Assembly: GCF_014649915.1 (NCBI RefSeq)
Contig: NZ_BMTY01000017.1
Span: 67,227-131,226, forward strand
Length of the DNA: 64,000 bases
Direction of reading: 5' to 3'
Source of the DNA: Streptomyces toxytricini
GTDB lineage: Bacteria > Actinomycetota > Actinomycetes > Streptomycetales > Streptomycetaceae
Notes under the pieces: model-generated
Database searches by the model: none
What the model was told of the DNA's origin: nothing
The model's input: only the letters and a program-made list of their open reading frames with translations
Part shown: positions 35,988 through 45,407 of the stretch, piece after piece
Position numbering within the stretch: position 1 is the stretch's first letter
Layout of the letters: the number at the start of each line of letters is the position of its first letter
Translations under genes and position numbers: made by a program

Positions 35988-37022
35988 ATGACCCGGGCAG
36001 CCGTCCTCACCGGCCTCGGGACGTACGTCCCGCCCCGCGTGGTGACCAACGACGACCTCTCCCGCACCATGGACACCACCGACGAGTGGATCCGCACCCG
36101 TACGGGCATCACCCGGCGCCACTGGGCCGACCCCGGCACCGCCACCGGCGACCTCGCGGTCGAGGCGGGCGCGCGGGCCCTGAAGTCGGCCGGGTCCGCC
36201 GACGTCGACCTGGTGGTCCTGGCGACGACGACCCCCGACCACCCGTGCCCGGCGACCGCCCCCGACGTCGCCGCCCGGCTGGGACTGGGGAACGTGGCCG
36301 CCTACGACATCGCCGCCGTGTGCAGCGGGTTCGTCTACGCCCTCGCTGCCGCGGCCGGTGCCATCGCCTCCGGCACCGCCGAACGCGTCCTCGTCATCGG
36401 CGCGGAGACGTACTCCACCATCCTCGACCCGGCCGACCGCACCACCTCGGTCATCTTCGGCGACGGCGCCGGGGCCGTGGTGCTGCGGGCCGGCGACCCG
36501 GACGAGCCGGGGGCGCTGCTGGGGTACGACCTCGGCAGCGACGGCTCGCTGAAGGACCTCATCATGGTCCCCGGCGGCGGTTCCCGGCAGCGCTCCGAGG
36601 CGGCGGGCGAGGCCGCCGACGGCGCCGGCTCCTCCGCCGGCGGGCGCCCTGCCGACAGCTACTTCACGATGCAGGGCAAGCACGTCTTCCGGCACGCGGT
36701 CACCCGCATGGCGGCCTCGTCCAAGGAGATGCTCCGGCGTGCGGGATGGGAGCCGGCGTCGGTGGACTGGTTCGTCGGCCACCAGGCCAACGTACGCATC
36801 CTGCACGCCGTCGCCGACCAGCTCGGGATGGACCGCGGGCGCACCGTCGTCAACCTGGACCGCGTCGGCAACACCTCCGCCGCCTCCATCCCCCTCGCCC
36901 TCGCCGACGCGATCGCAGGCGGGCAGGTCGGCCCGGGCGACCGCGTGCTGATGAGCGCCTTCGGCGGCGGCGTGACGTGGGGCTCGACGGCCCTGGTCTG
37001 GCCGGACGTCACCCCCCACTGA
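35988..37022 (+). CDS. fabH: 3-oxoacyl-ACP synthase III (FabH-like)
   Basis: A 344-residue KAS III, which condenses an acyl-CoA starter with malonyl-ACP to begin an acyl chain. The Cys-His-Asn triad is intact: Cys112 in AAVCSGFVYAL, His265 in WFVGHQANVRIL and Asn295 in DRVGNTSAAS. The ATG has GGAGG seven bases upstream. A Gly/Ala/Ser-rich insert around residues 200-222 is longer than usual. It stands between two terminators, so it is probably monocistronic. Together with the ACP it indicates that the island makes or modifies an acyl chain; alternatively, it could add an acyl group to the product, as some KAS III homologues do. Confidence 0.95.
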   Translation: MTRAAVLTGLGTYVPPRVVTNDDLSRTMDTTDEWIRTRTGITRRHWADPGTATGDLAVEAGARALKSAGSADVDLVVLATTTPDHPCPATAPDVAARLGLGNVAAYDIAAVCSGFVYALAAAAGAIASGTAERVLVIGAETYSTILDPADRTTSVIFGDGAGAVVLRAGDPDEPGALLGYDLGSDGSLKDLIMVPGGGSRQRSEAAGEAADGAGSSAGGRPADSYFTMQGKHVFRHAVTRMAASSKEMLRRAGWEPASVDWFVGHQANVRILHAVADQLGMDRGRTVVNLDRVGNTSAASIPLALADAIAGGQVGPGDRVLMSAFGGGVTWGSTALVWPDVTPH

Positions 37023-37037
37023 AAGCCCAGCCCACAA

Positions 37038-37071
37038 GTCGGCCGCCGGTCACAGACGACCGGCGGCCGAC
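37038..37071 (+). terminator. Hairpin terminator after fabH
   Basis: Perfect 14-bp stem GTCGGCCGCCGGTC / GACCGGCGGCCGAC with a 6-base loop, starting 15 bases after the stop codon. Confidence 0.8.
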
Positions 37072-37157
37072 GGCCGTCTGCACGGACCGGCGGCCACAGA
37101 CACCGCAACCTCACACCCCAGGCCCCACGGGCCGCACGCGAAACAGGAGTTGCAAGC

Positions 37158-37820
37158 ATGGCCCCCACCACCGGATCGGCCCGCCCCATGACCATCGGCA
37201 TCCTGGGCGCGGGCAACATAGGGCGCCCGCTCGGCCGGCACTGGCTCGCCGCCGGGCACACGGTGACCTTCGGCTCCCGAGACCCGGGCCGGCTCGGCCC
37301 GTTCGTCGAACTGCTCGGCGACCGGGCCCGCGCGGCGACGTACGCGGGGGCCGTCGAGGCCAGTGACGTCGTCCTGCTGTCCGTCCCGCACCCGGCGCTC
37401 GGCGGACTTCTGGAGCAGCTGGCGGGCCGGCTCGCCGGGAAGACCGTCATCGACGCGACCAGCCCGATCGGCGTCTCGGAGGAGGGGCTCTTCGTCTCGC
37501 AGCTCCGCCCGGGCACCACCCAGGGCAGCTGGACCGCCGAGCGGCTCCCGCACAGCTCGGTCGCCCGCGCCTTCACGCACTTCCCCGACGAACTCCTGTG
37601 GTCGCGGGGCACCCAGCAGCGGCACTTCTGGGGCATGGGCATCGCCTCCGGCGACCCGCAGGCCCGCCGGGTGGCGGAGGCCCTGGTCCACGACGCCGGC
37701 TTCGTCCCCGTCCACCTCGGCGATCTGGAGGCGTCCGCCGCCGTGGACCCGGGCGGCAGGCTCTTCGGGTACGTCTCCACCGCCGCGGGCCTGCGCGCGG
37801 CGGTCGGACTGGCCGGCTGA
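37158..37820 (+). CDS. NAD(P)-binding F420-reductase-like protein
   Basis: A 220-residue Rossmann protein of the NADPH-dependent F420 reductase (NpdG)/YqjG-like group. The dinucleotide motif IGILGAGNIGRPLGRHW is at residues 13-29 followed by VTFGSRDP, where the Ser-Arg favours NADPH. The later segment VARAFTHFPDELLW differs from classical NpdG, so it may reduce another substrate such as an oxidised pathway intermediate. AGGAG precedes the ATG. It is convergent with the acyltransferase gene. Confidence 0.85.
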   Translation: MAPTTGSARPMTIGILGAGNIGRPLGRHWLAAGHTVTFGSRDPGRLGPFVELLGDRARAATYAGAVEASDVVLLSVPHPALGGLLEQLAGRLAGKTVIDATSPIGVSEEGLFVSQLRPGTTQGSWTAERLPHSSVARAFTHFPDELLWSRGTQQRHFWGMGIASGDPQARRVAEALVHDAGFVPVHLGDLEASAAVDPGGRLFGYVSTAAGLRAAVGLAG

Positions 37821-37875
37821 CCGCGGGCCCGTACGGTGCGCGCGGCGTACGTGAGCACCCGCAGCCGGGAACGAC

Positions 37876-37910
37876 GTACGGCCCGTCCCCCCTTCGGGGA
37901 CGGGCCGTAC
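37876..37910. terminator. Bidirectional hairpin terminator
   Basis: Perfect 15-bp stem GTACGGCCCGTCCCC / GGGGACGGGCCGTAC with loop CCTTC between two convergent genes. Confidence 0.88.
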
Positions 37911-37925
37911 GGTCGGCGGCTGCGC

Positions 37926-39173
37926 CTACCTCTCGCCCGCGCCCTGAGTGGCGAGGGAGAGGGGCTCGGGGGTGGGGCGCACGGCCGCCGGCTTCTTCCG
38001 CGGGTTCGACCAGCGGCGCGTGATCGGCCGCTCCACCAGGGCGTACAGCGCCCAGGAGGCCAGGATTCCGGCGGCGATGAACAGCACGGCGAGGGCGACC
38101 GCCTCGGGCACCGAGTAGGCCTTGCTGCCGAGCAGCTTCCACAGGCCGACCATCACCGTGTAGTGGACCAGGTAGAAGGCGAACGAGATGTCGCCGAGCC
38201 AGACCATCACGCGGTTCCGGAAGAGCGTGAACCGGCCCTCGGCGTCCGCGATGGCACCGGCGGCGATCAGCAGGGCGGCCGGGATGACGCAGACGGCGCG
38301 CGTCGAGTAGATGGGCGGGAGGAAGTAGCCGACGGCGTAGCTCGCGGCCAGCAGGACGCCGGACCACACCATGCCGATGTTGCGCCAGCGCCCCGCCATC
38401 ACCGAGCGGGCGACGAGGATGCCGAGGGCGAAGTCCAGCACGCGGGGCAGCGGCAGGATGTAGGAGACGAAGTACTGGTTCACCGACGTGTCGGGCTCGG
38501 TGTCCATCATCGCCGTGCCGGCCGGGACCAGCAGCTCCGACAGGAACGGCGTCGCGATGATCCCGGCGGCCACGGCGGCGGCCCACAGGTTCAGCCGGTG
38601 CGCCGGGATCTTGCGGATCCAGTGGATCAGGACGGGGAAGAGGAGGTAGAAGACGGCCTCCACGCCCAGCGACCAGCCGGCAGGGTTCACACCGAAGTTG
38701 ATCGCGAAGTCCGGATACCAGACCTGGACCATGAAGAAGTTGAGCAGCCCGATGGTCGTGTCCGTGATCGGCGCGGCGAACACCAGCATGGCGAGCGCCC
38801 AGACGAGCACGTAGTTCGGGACGATCTTGAGGAACCGGCGGCGCCAGAAGCGCGGTGCGGTGTCCGTCTCCCGGGCCGACCAGGTCAGTACGAAGCCGCT
38901 CAGCACGAAGAAGAACGTGACGCCGAGGGCGCCGGCGTGGGCGACCGCGTCGTAGTAGGAGACCGCGGCCGAGCTGCTGCTGAGCCAGGGCACGCCGAGG
39001 AAGGCCAGGAGCGCCGCGTGGTAGAGGAACACCACGAAGGCCGCGGGGAAGCGGAGGCCGGTCAGCGTGTCGAGGCGGATCACCCGGGCACGTCCGGGCG
39101 CCGCAGGCCCGGCGGGCGGGGACGTGCTGCCCGCCGTCTCGAGCTCCGTCACACGCATGCTGTCCGTCGACAC
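37926..39173 (-). CDS. Acyltransferase family 3 (OafA-like) membrane protein
   Basis: A 415-residue integral membrane acyltransferase with about ten to eleven membrane segments. Family marks include DTLTGLRFPAAFVVFLYHA (the conserved His near residue 51), FFFVLSGFVLTWS, a positively charged WRRRFLKIVPNY and GWSLGVEAVFYLLFP. Such enzymes move acyl groups onto sugars, lipids or natural products at the membrane. A GTG start is chosen because AAGGAG lies eight bases before it. It may acylate the pathway product; an unrelated envelope role is possible. Confidence 0.92.
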   Translation of the reverse strand: MSTDSMRVTELETAGSTSPPAGPAAPGRARVIRLDTLTGLRFPAAFVVFLYHAALLAFLGVPWLSSSSAAVSYYDAVAHAGALGVTFFFVLSGFVLTWSARETDTAPRFWRRRFLKIVPNYVLVWALAMLVFAAPITDTTIGLLNFFMVQVWYPDFAINFGVNPAGWSLGVEAVFYLLFPVLIHWIRKIPAHRLNLWAAAVAAGIIATPFLSELLVPAGTAMMDTEPDTSVNQYFVSYILPLPRVLDFALGILVARSVMAGRWRNIGMVWSGVLLAASYAVGYFLPPIYSTRAVCVIPAALLIAAGAIADAEGRFTLFRNRVMVWLGDISFAFYLVHYTVMVGLWKLLGSKAYSVPEAVALAVLFIAAGILASWALYALVERPITRRWSNPRKKPAAVRPTPEPLSLATQGAGER

Positions 39174-39425
39174 GTTTCTGCTCCTTCAGAAGAGGGGGAT
39201 CCGCGAACTGAGTGGTGCCACGAGTGCGGCGGTGGCGGACTTCCGGCGACGGTGCCGGACACGCCGGGGCTCTGATCCGAGAGGGGGGAACGGGCCGGAC
39301 GAGAGGCCGGGGAAGGGGGCCGGGAGGATCGCTCCACGGCTGCGCACCACGGGTGGCGACCCGGCGGCATCGGATGCCTGAAAGCTACCGGAATCACCGC
39401 CACCGTGCCGGGGTCGGTTCATCCG

Positions 39426-39440
39426 GGTGGTGCCACCACC
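39426..39440. promoter_or_regulatory. Candidate operator GGTGGTGCCACCACC
   Basis: Palindrome of the same class as the site at 32671, about 265 bases upstream of the MFS gene. Confidence 0.55.
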
Positions 39441-39514
39441 ACCGTCACGGGAGGCCGACACGGCAGCACACGCACGGGTTTCGGCCGGGCGGCGCAGCGA
39501 ACCGGCCACCGACA

Positions 39515-39526
39515 GGTGCTCCCACC
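39515..39526. promoter_or_regulatory. Candidate operator GGTG-CTCC-CACC
   Basis: Second copy of the GGTG-N4-CACC core in the same intergenic region, about 180 bases upstream of the MFS gene. Confidence 0.45.
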
Positions 39527-39703
39527 ACCACGATCAGGAAGCACTTCATCCGCCCGCTGCGGGCGCCGCACAATGCGTCAGCGAACCTCATCGGCGCGAG
39601 CTGAACGGGCACCGGCATCCGCGCACATCCCCGCGCTCCGGGCCGCCTCGAACACGACGCCTCCCGCCACCCCCACCGCCGTACCACCGACCCGGGAGCC
39701 ACC

Positions 39704-41002
39704 ATGTCCCACAGTGCCACCAGCCCGCGCACCGACCACCTCGGAGGCGGGGACCCCGCCGCCGGAGCCCTCGCCACCGCCCCGCCGCCCGGCCGCGCCG
39801 ACGCGGCCGCCCCGGCCCCCGAGGCCCCACCGGGCTCCGCATGGCGCGGCTGGCTGGCCGTGATCGGGCTGGCCCTCGGCGTGTTCTCGTTCGTCACCAC
39901 CGAGACCCTCCCCATCGGCCTGCTCCCGTCCATCGCCGAGGGCACCTCGGTCTCCCTCGGCTCCGCGGGCTTCCTGGTGACCGGCTTCGCCGCCATCGCC
40001 GCCGTGACCGCGGCGCCCCTCACGGCGCTGACCGGGCGCATGGACCGCAAGTGGCTGCTCGTCACCCTCATGGCCTTCTACATCGCCGGCAACCTCATGG
40101 CCGCCGTCGTCTCCAGCTACGCCCTGCTCCTGACCGCGCGCATCATCGTCGCCCTCGCGCACGGCGTGTTCTGGTCCATCGCCATCGCCGTCGCCGTCCG
40201 GCTCGTCCCCGAACGGCACGCCGTGAAGGCCACCTCCGTCGTCCTCGGAGGCATCTCCCTCGCCTCCGTCGCCGGCACCCCGCTGGGCACCGCCGTCGGC
40301 CAGTCCGCCGGCTGGCACACCGCGTTCGTCTGCGTCGGCCTCCTCGGCTTCCTCGTGCTCGCCGCGAGCCTGCTCTTCATGCCGGCCCTCCCGGCCAAGG
40401 GCCGCGGCGACCTGAAGGCGCTCGTCCACGTGCTGCGGCACCGGGCGCTGCGCGTCGCCGTCGGCGTCACCGCGCTCATCATGAGCGGCCACTTCCTCGC
40501 CTTCACGTACGTCGCCCCGTACCTGGAGGAGGTCACCGGCATCCGCCCGTCCCTCGTCGGCGCGCTGCTGCTCGTCTTCGGCGCGGCCGGCCTCGTCGGG
40601 AACTTCGCGGCCGGCGCGGTCGTGGGCCGGGCCCTGCGCACCAGCCTGATCGCCAGCACCGGCCTGATGGCGCTCATCATGGCGGTCATGTACGCGGGCG
40701 GCGCCAGCGGCCCGCTGGTCATCGCGATGCTCGTCTGCTGGGGCATCGTCTACGCGGCGCTGCCGGTGGCGCTGCAGACGTGGGTGATGCGCCTGGTCCC
40801 CGAGGAGAGCGAGGCCGCCTCCTCCCTGTACGTCGCCGCGTTCAACGGGGCGATCGGCATCGGCTCCTTCATCGGCGGCCTGGTCATCGACGCCTCCGGC
40901 CCGCGGCCGGCGATGCTCGCCGCCGGCGCCTTCGCGCTCGCCGCGATGCTCGTGACCTTCTTCTTCGGCCGGAAGAGCGGCGGAGCCTCCGCCCGCTCCT
41001 GA
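39704..41002 (+). CDS. MFS transporter, drug/sugar efflux type
   Basis: A 432-residue major-facilitator protein with 12 predicted membrane segments after a 45-residue Ala/Pro-rich cytoplasmic leader. The pattern (TTETLPIGLLPSIAEG, LTGRMDRKWLL between segments 2 and 3, LTARIIVALAHGVFWSIAIA) matches the YdhP/Cml-like DHA1 group that exports drugs and sugars by proton antiport. Its place in the island and a control region with operator-like repeats suggest that it exports the product and gives self-resistance. Confidence 0.92.
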   Translation: MSHSATSPRTDHLGGGDPAAGALATAPPPGRADAAAPAPEAPPGSAWRGWLAVIGLALGVFSFVTTETLPIGLLPSIAEGTSVSLGSAGFLVTGFAAIAAVTAAPLTALTGRMDRKWLLVTLMAFYIAGNLMAAVVSSYALLLTARIIVALAHGVFWSIAIAVAVRLVPERHAVKATSVVLGGISLASVAGTPLGTAVGQSAGWHTAFVCVGLLGFLVLAASLLFMPALPAKGRGDLKALVHVLRHRALRVAVGVTALIMSGHFLAFTYVAPYLEEVTGIRPSLVGALLLVFGAAGLVGNFAAGAVVGRALRTSLIASTGLMALIMAVMYAGGASGPLVIAMLVCWGIVYAALPVALQTWVMRLVPEESEAASSLYVAAFNGAIGIGSFIGGLVIDASGPRPAMLAAGAFALAAMLVTFFFGRKSGGASARS

Positions 41003-41272
41003 CCCCGGTGTGCCGCGGGCCGCGGCGCCGCAGCCGGCCGTGCCGACGGGCGCCGGCCCCGCAGCGGCGCCGCGGCCGCCGCACGTCCGGGCATCGCCGC
41101 CCCGACTCGGCGGACGGACTTCCCCGGACTCCGTCAACTCGCCCCGCCCGCCGGCCGGCAGGAGCCTGCGACTCGACGAGGATGCGTGGTGGCCGTTCGG
41201 CGCAGAGCTGTCGTGGGCCGGGGGCCGGCTCCATACTCGACGAATCCCTCCGCCAGGCAAGAGAGGTGCGAT

Positions 41273-41917
41273 ATGCGGCGTACGACCGGAGGGCCCCGGA
41301 CCTTCCATCTCTGGTCGCTCTCCGAAGACGTCATCATCGACCAGGGGGCCGGCGACGCGCTGCTGCTCACGAGCCGCTGGGGGCAGGACCGGCTCGAGCG
41401 GCCCAGCCCCGCCGTGCGGGAGGTGCTGCGGAGGATGGAACTGGGACCGGTGCTGCTGGCCAACGCCCTGAGCAGCCCCGAGGACCACTGCCGCGTCGCC
41501 CTCCCGACCCTCGACCGGCTCTCCCACCTCGTGGTGCGCACCCTCGGCGTGGACGACCTCAAGGGGCCGCTGCTGTCGGTGTTCCCGCTGTCGTCGGCGG
41601 CGCCGTTCGTACGGATCCGCCCGACCGGCGACTGCCGCGTACGGCTGCCCCGGCACGTCGCGCTCACCGTGCCCGACTCCGGCGTCGGCTGCGTACTCGA
41701 GTCCGACGAAGCCCCCCACCGGGTCGTCCTGCACCGCCAGGAGGCCGCCTGGGTCGCAATGACGCTGGCCTGGCCCACCACGCTCACCGCGGTCTCCGCG
41801 GCCCTCCCCCTGCCGCGACAGGTCACCGAGGACATCGTCGGCTACCTCGCCGGCGCCGGCCTGGTCGCCCTCGTCGACGAACACGGCATGACCGGGGACG
41901 CACCGCGTCCCGCTTGA
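41273..41917 (+). CDS. Stand-alone SagB N-terminal-like domain
   Basis: A 214-residue protein that resembles only the N-terminal half of long SagB-type TOMM dehydrogenases: a first repeat (DALLLTSRWGQDRLERPSPA...VREVLRRM) and a second (GCVLESDEAPHRVVLHRQEA...DIVGYLAGAGLVALVDE). The flavin-binding nitroreductase domain that oxidises azolines to azoles is absent; the frame stops at 41917 with no nitroreductase sequence after it. GAGAGG precedes the ATG. It could recruit a nitroreductase encoded elsewhere or act as a scaffold. Assignment rests on pattern memory, so it is moderately sure. Confidence 0.6.
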   Translation: MRRTTGGPRTFHLWSLSEDVIIDQGAGDALLLTSRWGQDRLERPSPAVREVLRRMELGPVLLANALSSPEDHCRVALPTLDRLSHLVVRTLGVDDLKGPLLSVFPLSSAAPFVRIRPTGDCRVRLPRHVALTVPDSGVGCVLESDEAPHRVVLHRQEAAWVAMTLAWPTTLTAVSAALPLPRQVTEDIVGYLAGAGLVALVDEHGMTGDAPRPA

Positions 41918-42031
41918 ACGCTCCAGAGCGGCCCGCTCCGGCCTCGAGGGTTCCTCCAGGCACCTTCTGGCCACTGCCTCAATAGTGCCGCCAGCAGCGG
42001 GAGAGGCCCGCGACTGGTCGACGGAGTGGAC

Positions 42032-42535
42032 ATGCTGAACGCGGATGCATTCCGCCAGGTATTCGGTACGTTTCCAACCCCGGTGGCGATCGTCACCACC
42101 CTCGGCGAAGACGGCGAGCCGAGCGGATTCACCTGCAACGCCTTCTCCGCGGTCTCCGCGGCCCCGCCCCTGCTCCTGGTGTGCGTCGGCAAGGGATCCC
42201 GGACCCTCCCCGCGATGCTCTCCTCGGGGGTGTTCGCACTGAACTTCCTCGCCCGGCAGGGGCAGGCGACGGCGCGGACCTTCGCGGGCAAGTCGGAGGA
42301 CAAGTTCGCGGGCGTCGCCTGGCGCGCCGGGCTCGCGGGGGTGCCCGTGCTCACCGAGGCGGCCGTCGCGTACGCGGGCTGCCGGCTCGTCCAGACCGTC
42401 GAGGCGGGGGACCACCTGCTGCTGATAGGGCGGATCGAGGAGAGCGAGACCTACCCCGGCACCGCCGCCCTCTACCAGCAGGGGGAGTTCGGCACCTGGG
42501 AACCGGAGCGCCGCCTGGCCCTCCAGACCCTCTGA
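42032..42535 (+). CDS. Flavin reductase family protein
   Basis: A 167-residue NAD(P)H:flavin reductase of the HpaC/FMN-binding split-barrel type (FRQVFGTFPTPVAIVTTLGE, GFTCNAFSAVSAAPPLLLVCVG). It gives reduced flavin to a partner oxygenase. A candidate partner in the island is the acyl-CoA-dehydrogenase-like flavoenzyme at 45408-46565. ATG at 42032 is preferred over GTG at 42026 because GGAG lies five bases before it. It follows the SagB-like gene by 114 bases. Confidence 0.93.
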   Translation: MLNADAFRQVFGTFPTPVAIVTTLGEDGEPSGFTCNAFSAVSAAPPLLLVCVGKGSRTLPAMLSSGVFALNFLARQGQATARTFAGKSEDKFAGVAWRAGLAGVPVLTEAAVAYAGCRLVQTVEAGDHLLLIGRIEESETYPGTAALYQQGEFGTWEPERRLALQTL

Positions 42536-42541
42536 CAGCAC

Positions 42542-42580
42542 GGGGCCGCCGCACCCGCAGACCGCGGGCGCGGCGGCCCC
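42542..42580 (+). terminator. Hairpin terminator after flavin reductase gene
   Basis: Stem GGGGCCGCCGC / GCGGCGGCCCC with an inner CCCGC / GCGGG stem. Confidence 0.75.
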
Positions 42581-42673
42581 CGCGCCGGGCCGCACCACCG
42601 GGTCTCGAGGGGATCTCAAGCGGTCTGGTGCATCTTGCCCACGTCATTTTCCGCCCCGACACGGAGGTCGGCC

Positions 42674-43099
42674 ATGAGCGCCGCGGTGAGCAGCGAACTC
42701 TACGCCCAGGTACAGCACTTCTACGCCCGCCAGATGCAGGCGCTCGACAACGGCCGGCTGGAGGAGCACGCCGGGACGTTCACCGAGGACGGCAGCTTCG
42801 CCCTCACCCCGGGCACCGCGCCCGCGGTCGGCCCCCAGGCCATCCTGGAGGAGCTGCGCGCCTTCATGAAGCAGTTCGAGGGCAACCCGACGCAGCTGCG
42901 CCACCACTTCAACCAGATCGTCCTGGACCCGCAGGAGGACGGCAGCCTCGTCTCGACGGTCTATGCCCTGATCGTGCGGACCCGCCCCCAGGAGCAGCCG
43001 GAGATCGGCGTGAGCATCGTCCTCCACGACGTCATCGACACCGCGGGCGACCGCTTCCGGCTGCGCTCCCGCGCCGTCAGCTACGACCAGGCGGCCTGA
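42674..43099 (+). CDS. SnoaL-like/NTF2-fold protein
   Basis: A 141-residue protein with the NTF2-like cone fold used by SnoaL cyclases, ketosteroid isomerases and scytalone dehydratases: FYARQMQALDNGRLEEHAGTF (helix 1 to strand 1), then LRHHFNQIVLDPQEDGS and SIVLHDVIDTAGDRFRLRSR. GGAGG precedes the ATG. It may catalyse a cyclisation, isomerisation or hydroxylation in the pathway. It is convergent with the SARP gene across a large hairpin. Confidence 0.88.
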   Translation: MSAAVSSELYAQVQHFYARQMQALDNGRLEEHAGTFTEDGSFALTPGTAPAVGPQAILEELRAFMKQFEGNPTQLRHHFNQIVLDPQEDGSLVSTVYALIVRTRPQEQPEIGVSIVLHDVIDTAGDRFRLRSRAVSYDQAA

Positions 43100-43154
43100 C
43101 CGGCGGCCGGCGGCCGGCGGCCGGCGCGCGGCGCGGCGGACCCCGCCGGAACGC

Positions 43155-43213
43155 ACGAAGCTCCTGGCGGACACGGACCCGTGGATCGTGGGCCCGTGCA
43201 CCAGGAGCTTCGT
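43155..43213. terminator. Long bidirectional stem-loop
   Basis: Perfect 13-bp inverted repeat ACGAAGCTCCTGG (43155-43167) / CCAGGAGCTTCGT (43201-43213). The 33-base loop has further GC-rich self-complementarity (CACGG.../CCGTG). It lies between convergent SnoaL-like and SARP genes. Confidence 0.8.
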
Positions 43214-43240
43214 CGTTGCGTGCGTTCCCCCGTGCCTCGG

Positions 43241-44047
43241 CTAGGCGGACAGCGCATGGGGGACCGGGGCGGACAGGTGCAGGTCGGTGTCGTTGGACAG
43301 GATGGACTGGTGCAGCCGCTGGAGGCGCGGCGACGGCTCCACCCCCAGCTCCTTGATCAGGGCGTGGCGCAGCGCCTGGAAGGCGTCGAGCGCGCGCCAG
43401 GGGTGTCCGGCGCGGTACAGCGCTGTCATCAGCTGGGCGGAGAAGGTCTCGTGGATGGGCTGCTGGCTGACCAGCATCCGCAGCTCGCCGATGATCTCGG
43501 CGTGCCGGCCCAGGCTGAGGTCGGCGTCGAGGCGCATCTCCAGCGCCCAGGCGCGCTCCTCCTGCATGCCGATGACCTCCGTGCCGAGGATCTCCCCGAC
43601 GGGTACGTCGGTGAGGGCCGGCCCGCGCCACATGTGCAGGGCGCGGCTGAGGTGCGCGGACGCCGAGCCGGGGTCGTCGTCGGCCAGGGCGCGGTCGCCT
43701 TGGCGGACCAGCTGCTGGAACTCCAGCAGGTCGAGGGTGAAGTCCTCCGGGGCGAGCCGGTACCCGCCGTAGCAGGTTGCCAGAACGTCCTTGGCCGTGC
43801 GGCCGGTGCGCTCCACGCCGGCTTCCGTGAGTTTGCGGCGCAGTTGGAGGATGTAGGTCTGGAGCGTGGTGGCGGCGCTCCGCGGGATGGCGTTCCCCCA
43901 CAGTTCCGCCATCAGCGTCTCCACCTGCACGACGCGGCCCGCGCGGATCGCGAGCAGTGCGAGGATCTGTCGGGGCTTGCCGGCGGTCGGCACTACGGAG
44001 GTGTCGTGCATGCGGGCTTCGAGCGGTCCGAGAACTCCGAATTCCAT
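43241..44047 (-). CDS. SARP-family transcriptional activator
   Basis: A 268-residue Streptomyces antibiotic regulatory protein. Residues 1-95 form an OmpR-like winged helix (MEFGVLGPLEARMHD, LWGNAIPRSAATTLQTYI) and 100-255 the bacterial transcriptional activation domain (YGGYRLAPEDFTLDLLEFQQL, AQLMTALYRAGHPWRALDAF). Short SARPs like this one switch on their own biosynthetic cluster. Its upstream region carries the same ATGTGA(A/G)ATCTTCA box as the peptide gene, suggesting shared control or autoregulation. Confidence 0.95.
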   Translation of the reverse strand: MEFGVLGPLEARMHDTSVVPTAGKPRQILALLAIRAGRVVQVETLMAELWGNAIPRSAATTLQTYILQLRRKLTEAGVERTGRTAKDVLATCYGGYRLAPEDFTLDLLEFQQLVRQGDRALADDDPGSASAHLSRALHMWRGPALTDVPVGEILGTEVIGMQEERAWALEMRLDADLSLGRHAEIIGELRMLVSQQPIHETFSAQLMTALYRAGHPWRALDAFQALRHALIKELGVEPSPRLQRLHQSILSNDTDLHLSAPVPHALSA

Positions 44048-44105
44048 GGAGCCAGCATCGCAGTCCGGTCGAGCCGCGAACCAGTGACGCGGACACGGGT
44101 GGACG

Positions 44106-44121
44106 TGAAGATCTCACATGC
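44106..44121 (-). promoter_or_regulatory. Shared box ATGTGAGATCTTCA upstream of SARP gene
   Basis: Read on the minus strand, CATGTGAGATCTTCAC lies 59 bases before the SARP start and contains the inverted repeat GTGA-GATCT-TCAC. It matches the box upstream of the peptide gene (17171-17186) with one mismatch over 14 bases. Confidence 0.55.
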
Positions 44122-44204
44122 CGCAGGGCGGGGCCCGGACCGGATGCCCGGACGGTAGCCCGGGGGCGCAGGAGCAGCCTGGATCCCCGCTCACAGGGCC
44201 GTAC

Positions 44205-44262
44205 ACGGCCGCGCGGGCGGCGTCCCCGCTGCGGGCGGCGTCCCCGCTGCGGGCGGGGACCC
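44205..44262. repeat. 18-bp tandem repeat
   Basis: The unit GCGGGCGGCGTCCCCGCT occurs about two and a half times between the SARP and aldo/keto reductase genes; the last partial copy leads into a GCGGGG/CCCCGC hairpin. Confidence 0.65.
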
Positions 44263-44299
44263 CGCCCGGAGGGCACGGTGCCCCGGGCGCTCCCGGACC

Positions 44300-45286
<987 letters not shown>

Positions 45287-45407
45287 GCTGTGCCTCCTGG
45301 GCGGGTCGGTGCCTGCCCGTCATGCTGGTCGTTGGAGCGCGCTCCATGTCAAACGGGGCGTTGCCGCCGGCCGGCGCCCGCGGCACCGGCCGGCGTACCG
45401 GTCGGCG

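Larger units (their letters stand above)
39174..39703. promoter_or_regulatory. Divergent control region between acyltransferase and MFS genes
   Basis: 530 bases with no convincing gene. They contain two candidate operators: GGTGGTGCCACCACC at 39426-39440 (core GGTG-GTGC-CACC) and GGTG-CTCC-CACC at 39515-39526 followed by ACCACG, 89 bases apart. This spacing would allow looping or joint control of the exporter gene. Confidence 0.55.

Noticed and set aside
39578..42619. A 1013-codon minus-strand open frame opposite the MFS and SagB-like genes
   Set aside because: Gly/Glu/Arg-rich shadow; plus-strand genes have membrane-protein and domain signatures and ribosome-binding sites.
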